From Verrucomicrobiota bacterium (GTDB lineage Bacteria > Verrucomicrobiota > Verrucomicrobiia > Chthoniobacterales > JAFAMB01), in contig JAFAJU010000389.1 of NCBI GenBank assembly GCA_019236035.1, positions 1 through 6,564 on the forward strand: a stretch of DNA of 6,564 nt, read 5' to 3'. Position numbers and translations under genes: made by a program. The notes beneath the pieces were generated by a model. It was not told where the DNA came from. It saw nothing but the letters and a program-made list of their open reading frames with translations, and ran no database searches. Within the stretch, counting starts at the first letter, position 1. Every line of letters begins with the position of its first letter. Shown here piece after piece: positions 1 through 6,564 of this stretch.

Positions 1-53
1 GGGAAATCCTTGGTGTGATCACCGGACAGGGGGTAAACGCAAAGAACAAAGCT

Positions 54-80
54 CGCACGGAAGTCACGGAGTTCACAGAG
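54..80. repeat. Three-unit 9-bp degenerate tandem repeat
   Basis: On the minus strand three consecutive 9-mers read CTCTGTGAA, CTCCGTGAC and TTCCGTGCG, followed a little later by TTTGTTCTTTGCG (ending near 39). The units share the core TCYGTG. Similar strings occur between genes in many environmental bacterial genomes, as I recall. It lies about 110 bp beyond the prpE stop and has no coding potential I can support. Confidence 0.45.
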
Positions 81-147
81 GCTGAGAGATCGCATCATTC
101 AAATATAGGCGTTTCGCTCGCGCCTTGAGCAAAGACTATATCAGACG

Positions 148-184
148 AGGGCTTCAGCCCTATACGCGCTAACTGGCTAAGCGC
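148..184 (-). terminator. Possible weak hairpins downstream of prpE
   Basis: Just after the prpE stop, minus-strand RNA could form GCGCT/AGCGC (166-170 with 180-184, 9-nt loop), then AGGGC-TGAA-GCCCT (148-161). Neither is followed by a T tract, so a classical intrinsic terminator is not shown. These are the only structures I can offer for transcript ending in 1-191. Confidence 0.25.
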
Positions 185-191
185 AGATCAG

Positions 192-2240
192 CTATAATAC
201 GAGATCCGGGGGGATGCCCAGTTCGTTGCGGGCTTTGAGCCAATCGGAACATGGATCCTCAAAGTAGCCCCCTCCCTCTCCGACTCGTCGCTCCCAGATC
301 GCGAATGCGCGGTTGCGCACCTCGTTGCGCAGTTCCTCCAGTCTTGACAACCGCCTCTGCAAGGCTGCACCAATTTCTGATAGTACAGCGGGATCTTCAA
401 CCGTTGCCGGCATGGTCCAAGCATCGTAATCGGCGATTCTCTTCATCGTACCGCGCAAGATCTTGCCGGACCGCGTCTTGGGCAGACGCTTCACCACAAT
501 CGCGATCTTAAACGCCGCCACCGGCCCAATCTTGTCGCGCACCAACGTGACAATTTCCCGCTCCACTTCAGCAGGTTCTCGATCGACGCCCGCTTTCAGC
601 ACCGCAAAGCCGCACGGCACTTCGCCTTTCAAATCATCTTTGATGCCAATGACTGCGCATTCTGCCACATCTGGATGTGACGATAGCACCTCTTCCATGC
701 CACCCGTTGACAGACGATGGCCCGCGACATTGATGATGTCGTCAGTGCGGCTCATAATGTAGAAATAGCCATCTGCATCGCGATAGCCCGCATCGCCGGT
801 TTTATAGAAGCCGGGAAATTCGCTGAGATAGCTTTCCACCATCTGCGCATCTTGCTGCCACAGGGTTGGCAAACAGCCGGGCGGCAGCGGCAATTTCACC
901 ACGAGGAACCCCATCTGCCCTGTCGCCACGGGCTGCGCAGCGGCATCGACCACTTGCACATCATAGCCGGGCAGCGGCACGGTCGGCGAGCCATGTTTCA
1001 CCGGCAACAACCCCAACCCCACCAGATTGCCGACTATGGACCAGCCAGTCTCTGTCTGCCACCAATGGTCAATCACCGGCACGCCTAACATCCGTTCCGC
1101 CCAGGCGATTGTATCAGGATCGGAACGCTCACCCGCCAGAAACAAGGTACGCAAGCAGGAGACATCATAAGCGCCAAGATATTTGCCCTCTGGGTCTTCC
1201 CTTTTTATGGCACGAAAAGCCGTCGGCGCCGTGAAAAGAGCCGCGACACGATTCTCTGAAATCACCCGCCAGAAGGCTCCCGGGTCAGGTGTCCCGACCG
1301 GTTTGCCCTCATAGAGAATGGAAGTGCAGCCATGCAGCAGCGGGGCGTAAATGATGTAGGAATGGCCGACCACCCAACCGACGTCTGACGCCGCCCAAAA
1401 GACTTCGCCGGGGTTAACGCCGTAGAGATTTTTCATCGTCCATTTCAGCGCCACCATATGGCCGCCATTGTCACGAACCACGCCCTTCGGTTTACCCGTG
1501 GTGCCTGACGTATAGAGGATATAAAGCGGATCGGTCGCGGCAAGTTCGACACAGGGTGCCTGCCGTCCACGCGTTTTGGCAGCCGATACCAACTCCGCCC
1601 CATCATGATCGCGCTCATGCAAGGCGGCCTGCGCCTGGGGGCGCTGGAACAGCAAGGTGGCATGCGGCTTAAACTTTGCCAGGCTGATGGCCTCGTCGAC
1701 CAGCGGTTTATAGGGCGCAATCCTCTTCGGCTCGATGCCGCAAGAGGCGGTGAGAATGAGTTTCGGAGCGGCATCATTAATGCGGGTTGCCAGTTCCTTT
1801 GACGCGAAGCCGCCAAAGACAACCGAATGGACCGCACCAATGCGGGCACAGGCGAGCATGGCAAAAACTGTCTCAGGGATCATCGGCATATAGATGAGAA
1901 CACGATCGCCTTTGCTGACACCAAAATCTTGCAAGACAGCTGCAAGGGTCGCGACTTCCAGCAATGTGTCGCTATAGCTGAACTTGCGCTTCATCCCAGA
2001 GAGAGGACTGTCGTGGACTAAGGCAATTCGTGCCCCATGCCCAGCCGCCACATGGCGATCCAGCGCATTCCAGCAAGTGTTGCAGGTCGCATCGGCGAAC
2101 CAACGGCCGTAGACACCCGCTTTGGCATCAAAAATGGTTTGCGGCGCTTGGATCCAATCAATCTCTTTGGCCGCTTCAGCCCAAAAATTCAGCGGCTCAC
2201 GCTGCCAAGCAGCATAGGTTTCGGCATATCGGCTAATCAT
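192..2240 (-). CDS. prpE: Propionyl-CoA synthetase (AMP-forming) with C-terminal DUF2934-like extension
   Basis: Cytoplasmic acyl-CoA synthetase that activates propionate (or a similar short acid) with ATP and CoA through an acyl-adenylate. Numbering is from the chosen start. Visible ANL-family motifs are the phosphate loop TSGTTGKPKG (244-253), WWQTETGW (393-400), YKTGD (479-483), GHRLSTGGMEE (507-517) and PKTRSGK, whose last Lys (593) is the adenylation lysine and the usual acylation target. The N-terminal FWAEAA and SVVFGGFA segments and the LAGERSDPDT motif fit PrpE better than acetyl-CoA synthetase. The ATG ending at 2240 is preferred over the in-frame ATG at 2252, because GGGAGGT lies just before it and overlaps the upstream ATG. 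E. coli PrpE is 628 residues; this protein is 682. Homology seems to end near residue 630, leaving a tail of about 52 residues. It is the last gene of a same-strand trio, about 217 bp after aceK. No frameshift is seen. Activity on acetate or other short acids cannot be excluded. Confidence 0.95.
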   Translation of the reverse strand: MISRYAETYAAWQREPLNFWAEAAKEIDWIQAPQTIFDAKAGVYGRWFADATCNTCWNALDRHVAAGHGARIALVHDSPLSGMKRKFSYSDTLLEVATLAAVLQDFGVSKGDRVLIYMPMIPETVFAMLACARIGAVHSVVFGGFASKELATRINDAAPKLILTASCGIEPKRIAPYKPLVDEAISLAKFKPHATLLFQRPQAQAALHERDHDGAELVSAAKTRGRQAPCVELAATDPLYILYTSGTTGKPKGVVRDNGGHMVALKWTMKNLYGVNPGEVFWAASDVGWVVGHSYIIYAPLLHGCTSILYEGKPVGTPDPGAFWRVISENRVAALFTAPTAFRAIKREDPEGKYLGAYDVSCLRTLFLAGERSDPDTIAWAERMLGVPVIDHWWQTETGWSIVGNLVGLGLLPVKHGSPTVPLPGYDVQVVDAAAQPVATGQMGFLVVKLPLPPGCLPTLWQQDAQMVESYLSEFPGFYKTGDAGYRDADGYFYIMSRTDDIINVAGHRLSTGGMEEVLSSHPDVAECAVIGIKDDLKGEVPCGFAVLKAGVDREPAEVEREIVTLVRDKIGPVAAFKIAIVVKRLPKTRSGKILRGTMKRIADYDAWTMPATVEDPAVLSEIGAALQRRLSRLEELRNEVRNRAFAIWERRVGEGGGYFEDPCSDWLKARNELGIPPDLVL
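219..332 (-). other. DUF2934-like C-terminal module of PrpE
   Basis: Residues about 637-674 of PrpE read VRNRAFAIWERR, then a Gly-rich turn, then DWLKARNEL. This follows the pattern I know for DUF2934 (Arg-x-Arg-Ala-Tyr/Phe-x-x-Trp-Glu, a Gly-rich stretch, then Trp followed by an acidic helix), a short domain of unknown function usually found as a small stand-alone protein. It follows the end of the normal PrpE fold directly and stays in frame to the TAG stop. The assignment is from memory of the pattern, with no profile search. A lineage-specific helical tail is the alternative. Confidence 0.6.
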
Positions 2241-2249
2241 ATGACCTCC
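2241..2249 (-). promoter_or_regulatory. Shine-Dalgarno site deciding the prpE start
   Basis: Minus-strand GGAGGT sits 3 bases before the ATG ending at 2240, as part of the string ATGGGAGGTCATATG. It overlaps the upstream in-frame ATG at 2252, which would lack its own ribosome site. It is the only strong Shine-Dalgarno sequence among the three genes. Confidence 0.7.
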
Positions 2250-2326
2250 CATTCAGTTTCGTCGCCGTTTCGCTACGGGGCTCAAGCTGGCGATCGTTCT
2301 CTACCGGAAAAGCTATGGTTAGAAAC

Positions 2327-2352
2327 ATGTCGCGAACAAACAAAAGCGACAT
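2327..2352. repeat. 7-bp inverted repeat in the prpE leader
   Basis: ATGTCGC (2327-2333) and GCGACAT (2346-2352) are perfect inverted arms around a 12-nt A/C-rich loop, 87-112 bp before the prpE start. It could be an operator for a dimeric regulator or an RNA stem-loop in the leader. I found no convincing -35/-10 pair nearby, so its relation to a promoter is unknown. Confidence 0.35.
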
Positions 2353-2412
2353 TACCTATATTGGCAGGTTCTATACCTTTTTTGGCATGAGTAGCGGGAA
2401 GGAAAGCAAAGC

Positions 2413-2433
2413 GAGACGCTTCGCCTACGTCTC
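2413..2433 (-). terminator. Possible intrinsic terminator of aceK
   Basis: Minus-strand GAGACG and CGTCTC form a 6-bp stem with a 9-nt loop, 24 bases after the aceK stop, followed by the T-rich tail GCTTTGCTTTCCTT. The stem is short and the tail interrupted, so termination would be partial at best. Confidence 0.35.
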
Positions 2434-2457
2434 AATGTTCGCCGAGATGCCGATACC

Positions 2458-4311
2458 TCAACCTTTGGCCGGCCGTGGGACCTCTGATGTCCCGGGTCTT
2501 ACCGGGTTGCGCTCTGGTGAGCTTAGCAGCCGCTTGTCGGCGCTATAGGGGAAGATATCGAGGATGTTACCGGCGCGAAGGGCAGTTTGCACACGCCGCC
2601 AGGCCAAAGCTTGGAACAGGTCGCCATGGTAGTCGACCAAGGTTTCCAACAGATCCGGATGGAAGTTGAGGAAGCGCGGAAATTCCTCTGGAAAAATGTC
2701 GTTTTCGTGCACGGAAAACCACGGTTCGGCGGCGATCTCCTCTTCGTAGCTGGTGGCTGATGGCAGCTCGCGAAAATCGCAATCGGTCACCCAGCAGAGC
2801 TCGTCGTAGTCGTAGAAAACTACCCGTCCGTGGCGGGTGACGCCAAAGTTCTTCGGCAGGAGGTCGCCAGGGAAGATGTTCGTCGCGGCCAGGTCTTTAA
2901 TAGCCTGGCCATAATCAATCACCGCAGCTCGAGCAGCGGGTTCGTCCGTTTCGGCAAGATAAAGATTCAGCGGGCGTACCCGCCGCTCAACATAAAGGTG
3001 CTGAATCACCACAGATTCATTCTCGATGCTTATTGAGCCTGCCGCGCAGCGCTGCAGTTCTTCGAGTAATTGGGGCCGAAAGCGGTCTCGAGGAATCTGC
3101 AGATGTTCAAATTCATAGGCCTCTATTAGCCGTCCGGCCCGGTCATGCTCGAAGACGAGGCGGTATTTGCGCATGACCTCCGATCTTGAGGAGTCCTTCG
3201 GGTAGTCGAATCGGTCCTTGATCAGCTTGAAGACCACGTCGTAGGAGGGAAGATTGAACACGACCATGACCATTCCCGGCGCGCCTTCAGCTTGCTCGAA
3301 TTGATCTTCGGAGGCCTCAAGGTGGCGCAGAAAGTCGCGGTAGAATTCGGTTTTGCCGTGTTTGTGGTAACCGATGGCCGTATAGAGCTCGGCTAAGCGC
3401 TTGCGGGGCATCAGCGTTTTCAGAAAACGCACGAGCTCATACGGTCGCGCCGCGTTCACCCGGAAGTACGAACGAGTAAAACTGAAAAGGATGGCGAGGT
3501 CAACCTCGCCCAGCAGCACAGCGTCGAGCGTAATTCCTGTCTCACCGTTCAGCAGCGCCAGTCCCAGAGGCAAGCCGTCTTCATCGCCGGCCCGAAACGC
3601 GGCGCCGACCAGGTAAGCGCTCCTCCCGCGAAAGAAGACGCTTTCGACCATCTCAATCCGCGCCACCGGGCCGTTCAACTCCTTCTCCAAACGCGAAGCA
3701 GCAGTTGCGGCAGCCGCAGGCAGATTGTGGTAGCGTTCCGCGGGAAAACCTAACTCAGTTAGGATTGTTGCTAGTGAGGCAGGAAGTTCGGCCCCCTGAT
3801 AGCAACGTTGCACAGTGCCGGACAACGCGGTTGGCGGGGCGTCAAAGTCGGTGTCAACAAACTCAACCTGCTGATTGACACCGACCGTGACGAACACACG
3901 CCGGGTCAGAGAGTTGAAAAAACTCTCCGCGATTTCCCACTCGTTGCAATTCGCGATTAACGATGAGTAAACCGCTTTGGTAGCGGCCCAGATCGACTTT
4001 TCCTCGAGGCGGTTGCCCATCAGCCCGCGAATCGCCACTACGAGCTCATCGAGCACCCGGCCGTAGAGCCCGAGTCGCTCCGCCGCGTCCGCGTAGGCGC
4101 CCGGCCAGTCACGACCCAAGAACCGGTCCGCGGCTCGGCGAGTGATCACGTGGAACTCAGCTTGGTAATTGAGAAACGCTCGATAGGCGGCGTTCGCGCA
4201 GAGCGCCGCCAACCGGCTGTCGGTCAGAGCCTTAACCGGCGGTGGGCACCGGGAAACGGCTTTACCGCTGATAGCACCCGGAGATTGCAAATGGGACGTG
4301 GATTCAATCAC
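2458..4311 (-). CDS. aceK: Isocitrate dehydrogenase kinase/phosphatase
   Basis: Bifunctional cytoplasmic enzyme that phosphorylates and inactivates isocitrate dehydrogenase, and removes the phosphate again, controlling flux into the glyoxylate bypass. Residues 1-300 match the AceK regulatory domain. The kinase-like domain follows: Gly-rich ATP loop around 341-347, then VFNLPSYDVVFKLIKDRF with Lys362 (E. coli K336), and FPGDLLPKNFG plus YDYDE with Asp483, Asn488 and Asp501 (E. coli D457, N462, D475). The residue matching phosphatase residue D371 is Glu397, an ungapped 35 residues after Lys362 in both proteins. Length is 617 against 578 in E. coli, with about 27 extra residues at the N-terminus and about 20 at the C-terminus. 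The start is GTG; an in-frame TAA lies upstream and no ATG fits, but the ribosome site is weak (an AGGA about 17 bases away). A TTG at codon 34 is a possible alternative start closer to the family N-terminus. The usual partners aceB and aceA are not adjacent here. Confidence 0.96.
   Translation of the reverse strand: MIESTSHLQSPGAISGKAVSRCPPPVKALTDSRLAALCANAAYRAFLNYQAEFHVITRRAADRFLGRDWPGAYADAAERLGLYGRVLDELVVAIRGLMGNRLEEKSIWAATKAVYSSLIANCNEWEIAESFFNSLTRRVFVTVGVNQQVEFVDTDFDAPPTALSGTVQRCYQGAELPASLATILTELGFPAERYHNLPAAAATAASRLEKELNGPVARIEMVESVFFRGRSAYLVGAAFRAGDEDGLPLGLALLNGETGITLDAVLLGEVDLAILFSFTRSYFRVNAARPYELVRFLKTLMPRKRLAELYTAIGYHKHGKTEFYRDFLRHLEASEDQFEQAEGAPGMVMVVFNLPSYDVVFKLIKDRFDYPKDSSRSEVMRKYRLVFEHDRAGRLIEAYEFEHLQIPRDRFRPQLLEELQRCAAGSISIENESVVIQHLYVERRVRPLNLYLAETDEPAARAAVIDYGQAIKDLAATNIFPGDLLPKNFGVTRHGRVVFYDYDELCWVTDCDFRELPSATSYEEEIAAEPWFSVHENDIFPEEFPRFLNFHPDLLETLVDYHGDLFQALAWRRVQTALRAGNILDIFPYSADKRLLSSPERNPVRPGTSEVPRPAKG
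2477..2510. repeat. Twin short hairpins overlapping the 3' end of aceK
   Basis: GGGAC/GTCCC (2477-2481 and 2489-2493, 7-nt loop) is directly followed by CCGGG/CCCGG-type arms around 2492-2505. The pair encodes part of the extra C-terminal tail of AceK (about residues 601-612). Adjacent GC-rich hairpins of this type resemble REP-like intergenic elements, but with one copy in the window this is inference. Confidence 0.35.
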
Positions 4312-4337
4312 CTGAAACGATAACTTTTTCCTAACAA

Positions 4338-4367
4338 ATTAGTTTTCTTACCAATTCTCTTTCTCAA
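4338..4367 (-). promoter_or_regulatory. Candidate sigma-70 promoter for aceK
   Basis: In the AT-rich 94-bp gap between pta and aceK, minus-strand TTGAGA (4362-4367, 5 of 6 to the -35 consensus) and ACTAAT (4338-4343, 4 of 6 to the -10) are separated by 18 bp. The -10 ends 26 bp before the GTG start. AT-rich gaps easily produce such matches, and co-transcription from pta remains possible. Confidence 0.27.
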
Positions 4368-4405
4368 AGGTTCAACTCTATACAACCCTTCGTTGCGCAA
4401 ACCAC

Positions 4406-6493
4406 TCACACCGCTTGCGTCGCCTGAACCGCAGTCAAGGCGATTGTGTAAACGATGTCATCGACCAGAGCACCGCGCGACAAGTCGTTGACGGGCCGTT
4501 TCAGGCCCTGCAACATCGGGCCAATGCTGATGACGTTGGCGCTCCGTTGCACCGCTTTATAAGTCGTGTTTCCGGTGTTAAGATCGGGAAAAATAAAGAC
4601 TGTCGCCCGCCCCGCTACCGGACTAGCCGGCGCCTTCGTCTTCGCCACGTCCGGCATGAATGCGGCGTCGTACTGGAGCGGACCGTCGATCAGCAAATCC
4701 GGTCGCCTGCCTTTGGCCAGTTTCGTTGCTTCCCTTACCTTCTCCACATCAGCTCCAGAACCGGATTCGCCTGTCGAATAGCTAATCATGGCAACGCGCG
4801 GGGGAATTCCAAACGCCGCTGCTGAATCAGCGCTCTGAACCGCAATATCCGCCAAGGTCTCTGCGTCAGGATCCGGGATCACGGCGCAGTCGCCGTATAC
4901 CAAAACCTGATCAGGCAGACACATGAAGAAAATCGATGAAACCACTTTCGCGTTCGGCCGGGTCTTAATGATTTGCAGAGCCGGGCGGATCGTGTTGGCG
5001 GTGGAGTGAATCGCGCCCGAAACCAATCCGTCAACCTCTCCCTCTGCCAACATCATAGTTCCTAGCACCACATTGTCTTCCAGTTGGCTTGCCGCCATCT
5101 CGAACGAAAGCCCTTTCTCTTTTCTAAGCTCAAACAACGGTTGGATGTATTTGGGACGCAAACCAACCGGGTCGAGAACCTCCAAATCCGCGGGAAGGTC
5201 CAGTTCCTGGCTCTTGGCAAACGCCTCGATTTCTCTCGGATCCCCCAGCAGGGTGCAACGCGCAATCCCGCGCTGCGCACAAATCGCCGCGGCTCGAATT
5301 GTCCGTGGCTCCGCCCCTTCCGGAAGAACGATTCGCTTTTGCGCTACGCGTGCCTTTTCAGTGAGTTGGTAAAGAAACGCCGCTGGCGACATTCGAAAGT
5401 CCAACTCTGTCTTCGATCGCGAAATCAACCAGTCTACGTCTATGCTCTGAGCTACGTGCTTCATCGCGGCTTGCATTCGGGCCAGGTCGTCGATCGGCAC
5501 TTCGGGACTGAGTTGATACAGTTTCGCTCCCGTCTCGTAGCTGTTGGTTGTAACGCGAAATACTGGCAGTCCGGTGTCGAGCCCCGGCCGGCAAAACTCG
5601 ATGACTCGCTGATCGATCTCGGTATCTCCGGTCAAAATCAGCCCGGCCAGCGGCGCTCGGCTCAAAGCAGCCATCGACACCGCAATAATGACGTCGTTGC
5701 GGTCGGCCGGTGTCGCTAGCATTGCGCCCGGCGTGAAGTAGTGCAACAAATTCGGCACGGTACGGGCCAGGATTGTGGTCGATTTGACCCTGCGCATTTG
5801 CATTTCACCGGCGTTGATCACCACCGCATGCAGGTGTCGTTGGACGTCGACCGATCGACAAAACGTGAGCGCTTCATTGTTCGTTATAGCTCCTGCCAAA
5901 TGAAGGTTTCCCCGCCGAAAAAGCCGGCTTCGGTGCTGATAGTCTGCCGCCAGATCTCCGACGTTCTCTGTGCGGGCGCAACGATTGATGATCAGACCAA
6001 CGATCTTTTCAATCCCACCGTAAACCTTGGCCGCATACTCGATCTGATCATCCAACTCGGCAACGGACCTATTACCCATTGCAGCGACCAGAATGACCTC
6101 ACCGTTCAGGGCCTTAACCAGCTCCTGGTTCAAGACGCCTCGGTAGGAATCGTCCGGTGATGGCGGCAGGCCCTCCACTACAACCATACGAGCACCCTTG
6201 GTCGAGTCCTCGTAGGCTCCGATAACCTTTCCCAACACCTCGTCCAGGCGGCCATCCGAGACGAGTTTGGCCACCTGCGCCAGCGGCAAGGGATCGACAG
6301 GCGCCAGCGTCGTGATCGCTCGTAAAAAGTGCGTGGAGCGCTCCGGCTTCGGGCATTCTCCAACATTCTCGTTGATTGGTTTGTAGAACGCGACTCGGAC
6401 CCCACGGCGATCAAGGGCCTCGACTAACCCAAGGGCTACCGTAGTTAATCCCTGGCCTCGACCAGCCGGAGCAAGAAAGTACACGTGTTTCAT
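4406..6493 (-). CDS. pta: Phosphate acetyltransferase, long multidomain type
   Basis: Catalyses acetyl-CoA + phosphate <-> acetyl phosphate + CoA in the cytoplasm; with acetate kinase it forms the reversible acetate pathway. At 695 residues it is close to E. coli Pta (714). Domain order: an N-terminal BioD-like P-loop fold (about 1-200, MKHVYFLAPAGRGQGLTT), a DRTGG-type regulatory domain (about 215-335, with TPADRNDVIIA), and the catalytic PTA domain (about 368-692). The last contains SYSTGESGSG (571-580), DGPLQYDAA (603-611), FPDLNTGNTTYKAVQRSA and DLSRGALVDDIV. Ser672, Arg673 and Asp679 match by position S309, R310 and D316 of the Methanosarcina enzyme (numbering from memory). The P-loop lacks the usual Lys, but E. 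coli Pta also has Leu there, so this is not a defect. The ATG at 6493 gives the typical family N-terminus, although no good Shine-Dalgarno sequence precedes it. No ackA lies in the window; upstream sequence is cut off 71 bp beyond the start. Confidence 0.97.
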   Translation of the reverse strand: MKHVYFLAPAGRGQGLTTVALGLVEALDRRGVRVAFYKPINENVGECPKPERSTHFLRAITTLAPVDPLPLAQVAKLVSDGRLDEVLGKVIGAYEDSTKGARMVVVEGLPPSPDDSYRGVLNQELVKALNGEVILVAAMGNRSVAELDDQIEYAAKVYGGIEKIVGLIINRCARTENVGDLAADYQHRSRLFRRGNLHLAGAITNNEALTFCRSVDVQRHLHAVVINAGEMQMRRVKSTTILARTVPNLLHYFTPGAMLATPADRNDVIIAVSMAALSRAPLAGLILTGDTEIDQRVIEFCRPGLDTGLPVFRVTTNSYETGAKLYQLSPEVPIDDLARMQAAMKHVAQSIDVDWLISRSKTELDFRMSPAAFLYQLTEKARVAQKRIVLPEGAEPRTIRAAAICAQRGIARCTLLGDPREIEAFAKSQELDLPADLEVLDPVGLRPKYIQPLFELRKEKGLSFEMAASQLEDNVVLGTMMLAEGEVDGLVSGAIHSTANTIRPALQIIKTRPNAKVVSSIFFMCLPDQVLVYGDCAVIPDPDAETLADIAVQSADSAAAFGIPPRVAMISYSTGESGSGADVEKVREATKLAKGRRPDLLIDGPLQYDAAFMPDVAKTKAPASPVAGRATVFIFPDLNTGNTTYKAVQRSANVISIGPMLQGLKRPVNDLSRGALVDDIVYTIALTAVQATQAV

Positions 6494-6516
6494 ACGCCAG
6501 AGAAATATGACTAACT

Positions 6517-6564
6517 AGCCTGCATCGCTCACAAATCTTCAGAGATTTGTGAGCGATGCAGGCT
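6517..6564. repeat. Perfect 22-bp inverted repeat at the window edge
   Basis: The arms 6517-6538 and 6543-6564 are exact reverse complements around a 4-nt loop (TCAG). The outer end begins AGCCTGCATC and the right arm ends exactly at the last base. It lies 24 bp upstream of the pta ATG. Without a T tract on the minus strand it is not an obvious terminator. It may be a regulatory hairpin, a small mobile element, or a fold-back artefact at a contig end. Confidence 0.85.

Noticed and set aside
1..191. End of another gene at the left edge
   Set aside because: No frame gives a recognisable protein end; the stretch is stop-rich and repetitive, consistent with intergenic DNA.
1445..1864. A 139-codon minus-strand open frame overlapping prpE
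   Set aside because: It is another reading frame of the well-conserved PrpE core, is rich in Arg, Ser and Pro, and has no family resemblance.
2037..2390. A plus-strand frame running from prpE into the gap before aceK, as a possible divergent gene
   Set aside because: Most of it is antisense to the PrpE N-terminus; the rest crosses low-complexity leader sequence with no ribosome site or domain.
4364..4390. Terminator after pta (AAGGGTT pairing with AACCTT)
   Set aside because: The stem is imperfect with a bulge, and no T tract follows on the minus strand.
5084..5719. A 211-codon open frame on the plus strand
   Set aside because: It lies wholly inside pta, antisense to the conserved catalytic and linker regions, and its translation shows no recognisable domain.
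6440..6470. Broken P-loop in the Pta N-terminal domain (GQGLTT without Lys) as a sign of decay
   Set aside because: E. coli Pta also lacks the P-loop Lys (VGLTS) and is active, so this is normal for the family.

Overview
The window is bacterial DNA of medium-high GC content carrying three complete, intact protein genes, all on the minus strand. In transcription order they are pta (phosphate acetyltransferase), aceK (isocitrate dehydrogenase kinase/phosphatase) and prpE (propionyl-CoA synthetase). There is no rRNA, tRNA, CRISPR array, transposase or phage gene. AceK and a long E. coli-type Pta point to Proteobacteria or a lineage that shares these genes, such as an environmental Acidobacteria- or Verrucomicrobia-like group. 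The sequence alone does not settle the phylum. The window may be a whole metagenomic contig, because its right edge is a perfect fold-back.

Layout from left to right: 1-191 is non-coding and holds a short 9-bp tandem repeat and small GC hairpins downstream of prpE. 192-2240 is prpE, with an unusual C-terminal module resembling DUF2934. 2241-2457 is a gap with a 7-bp inverted repeat in the prpE leader and a possible aceK terminator. 2458-4311 is aceK, which starts at GTG and whose last codons lie in a pair of short hairpins. 4312-4405 is an AT-rich gap that may hold an aceK promoter. 4406-6493 is pta. 6517-6564 is a perfect 22-bp inverted repeat that runs to the window edge.

The genes share a theme: entry of two- and three-carbon acids into central metabolism. 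Pta interconverts acetyl-CoA and acetyl phosphate. PrpE activates propionate to propionyl-CoA. AceK switches isocitrate dehydrogenase off and on, and so sets the split between the TCA cycle and the glyoxylate bypass needed for growth on acetate. The gaps of 94 and about 217 bp allow either co-transcription or separate promoters. I found no convincing evidence of a wholly new system. The items most worth checking are the PrpE-DUF2934 fusion, an Asp-to-Glu change at the AceK residue matching the E. coli phosphatase residue D371, the placement of aceK beside pta and prpE, and the terminal palindrome.
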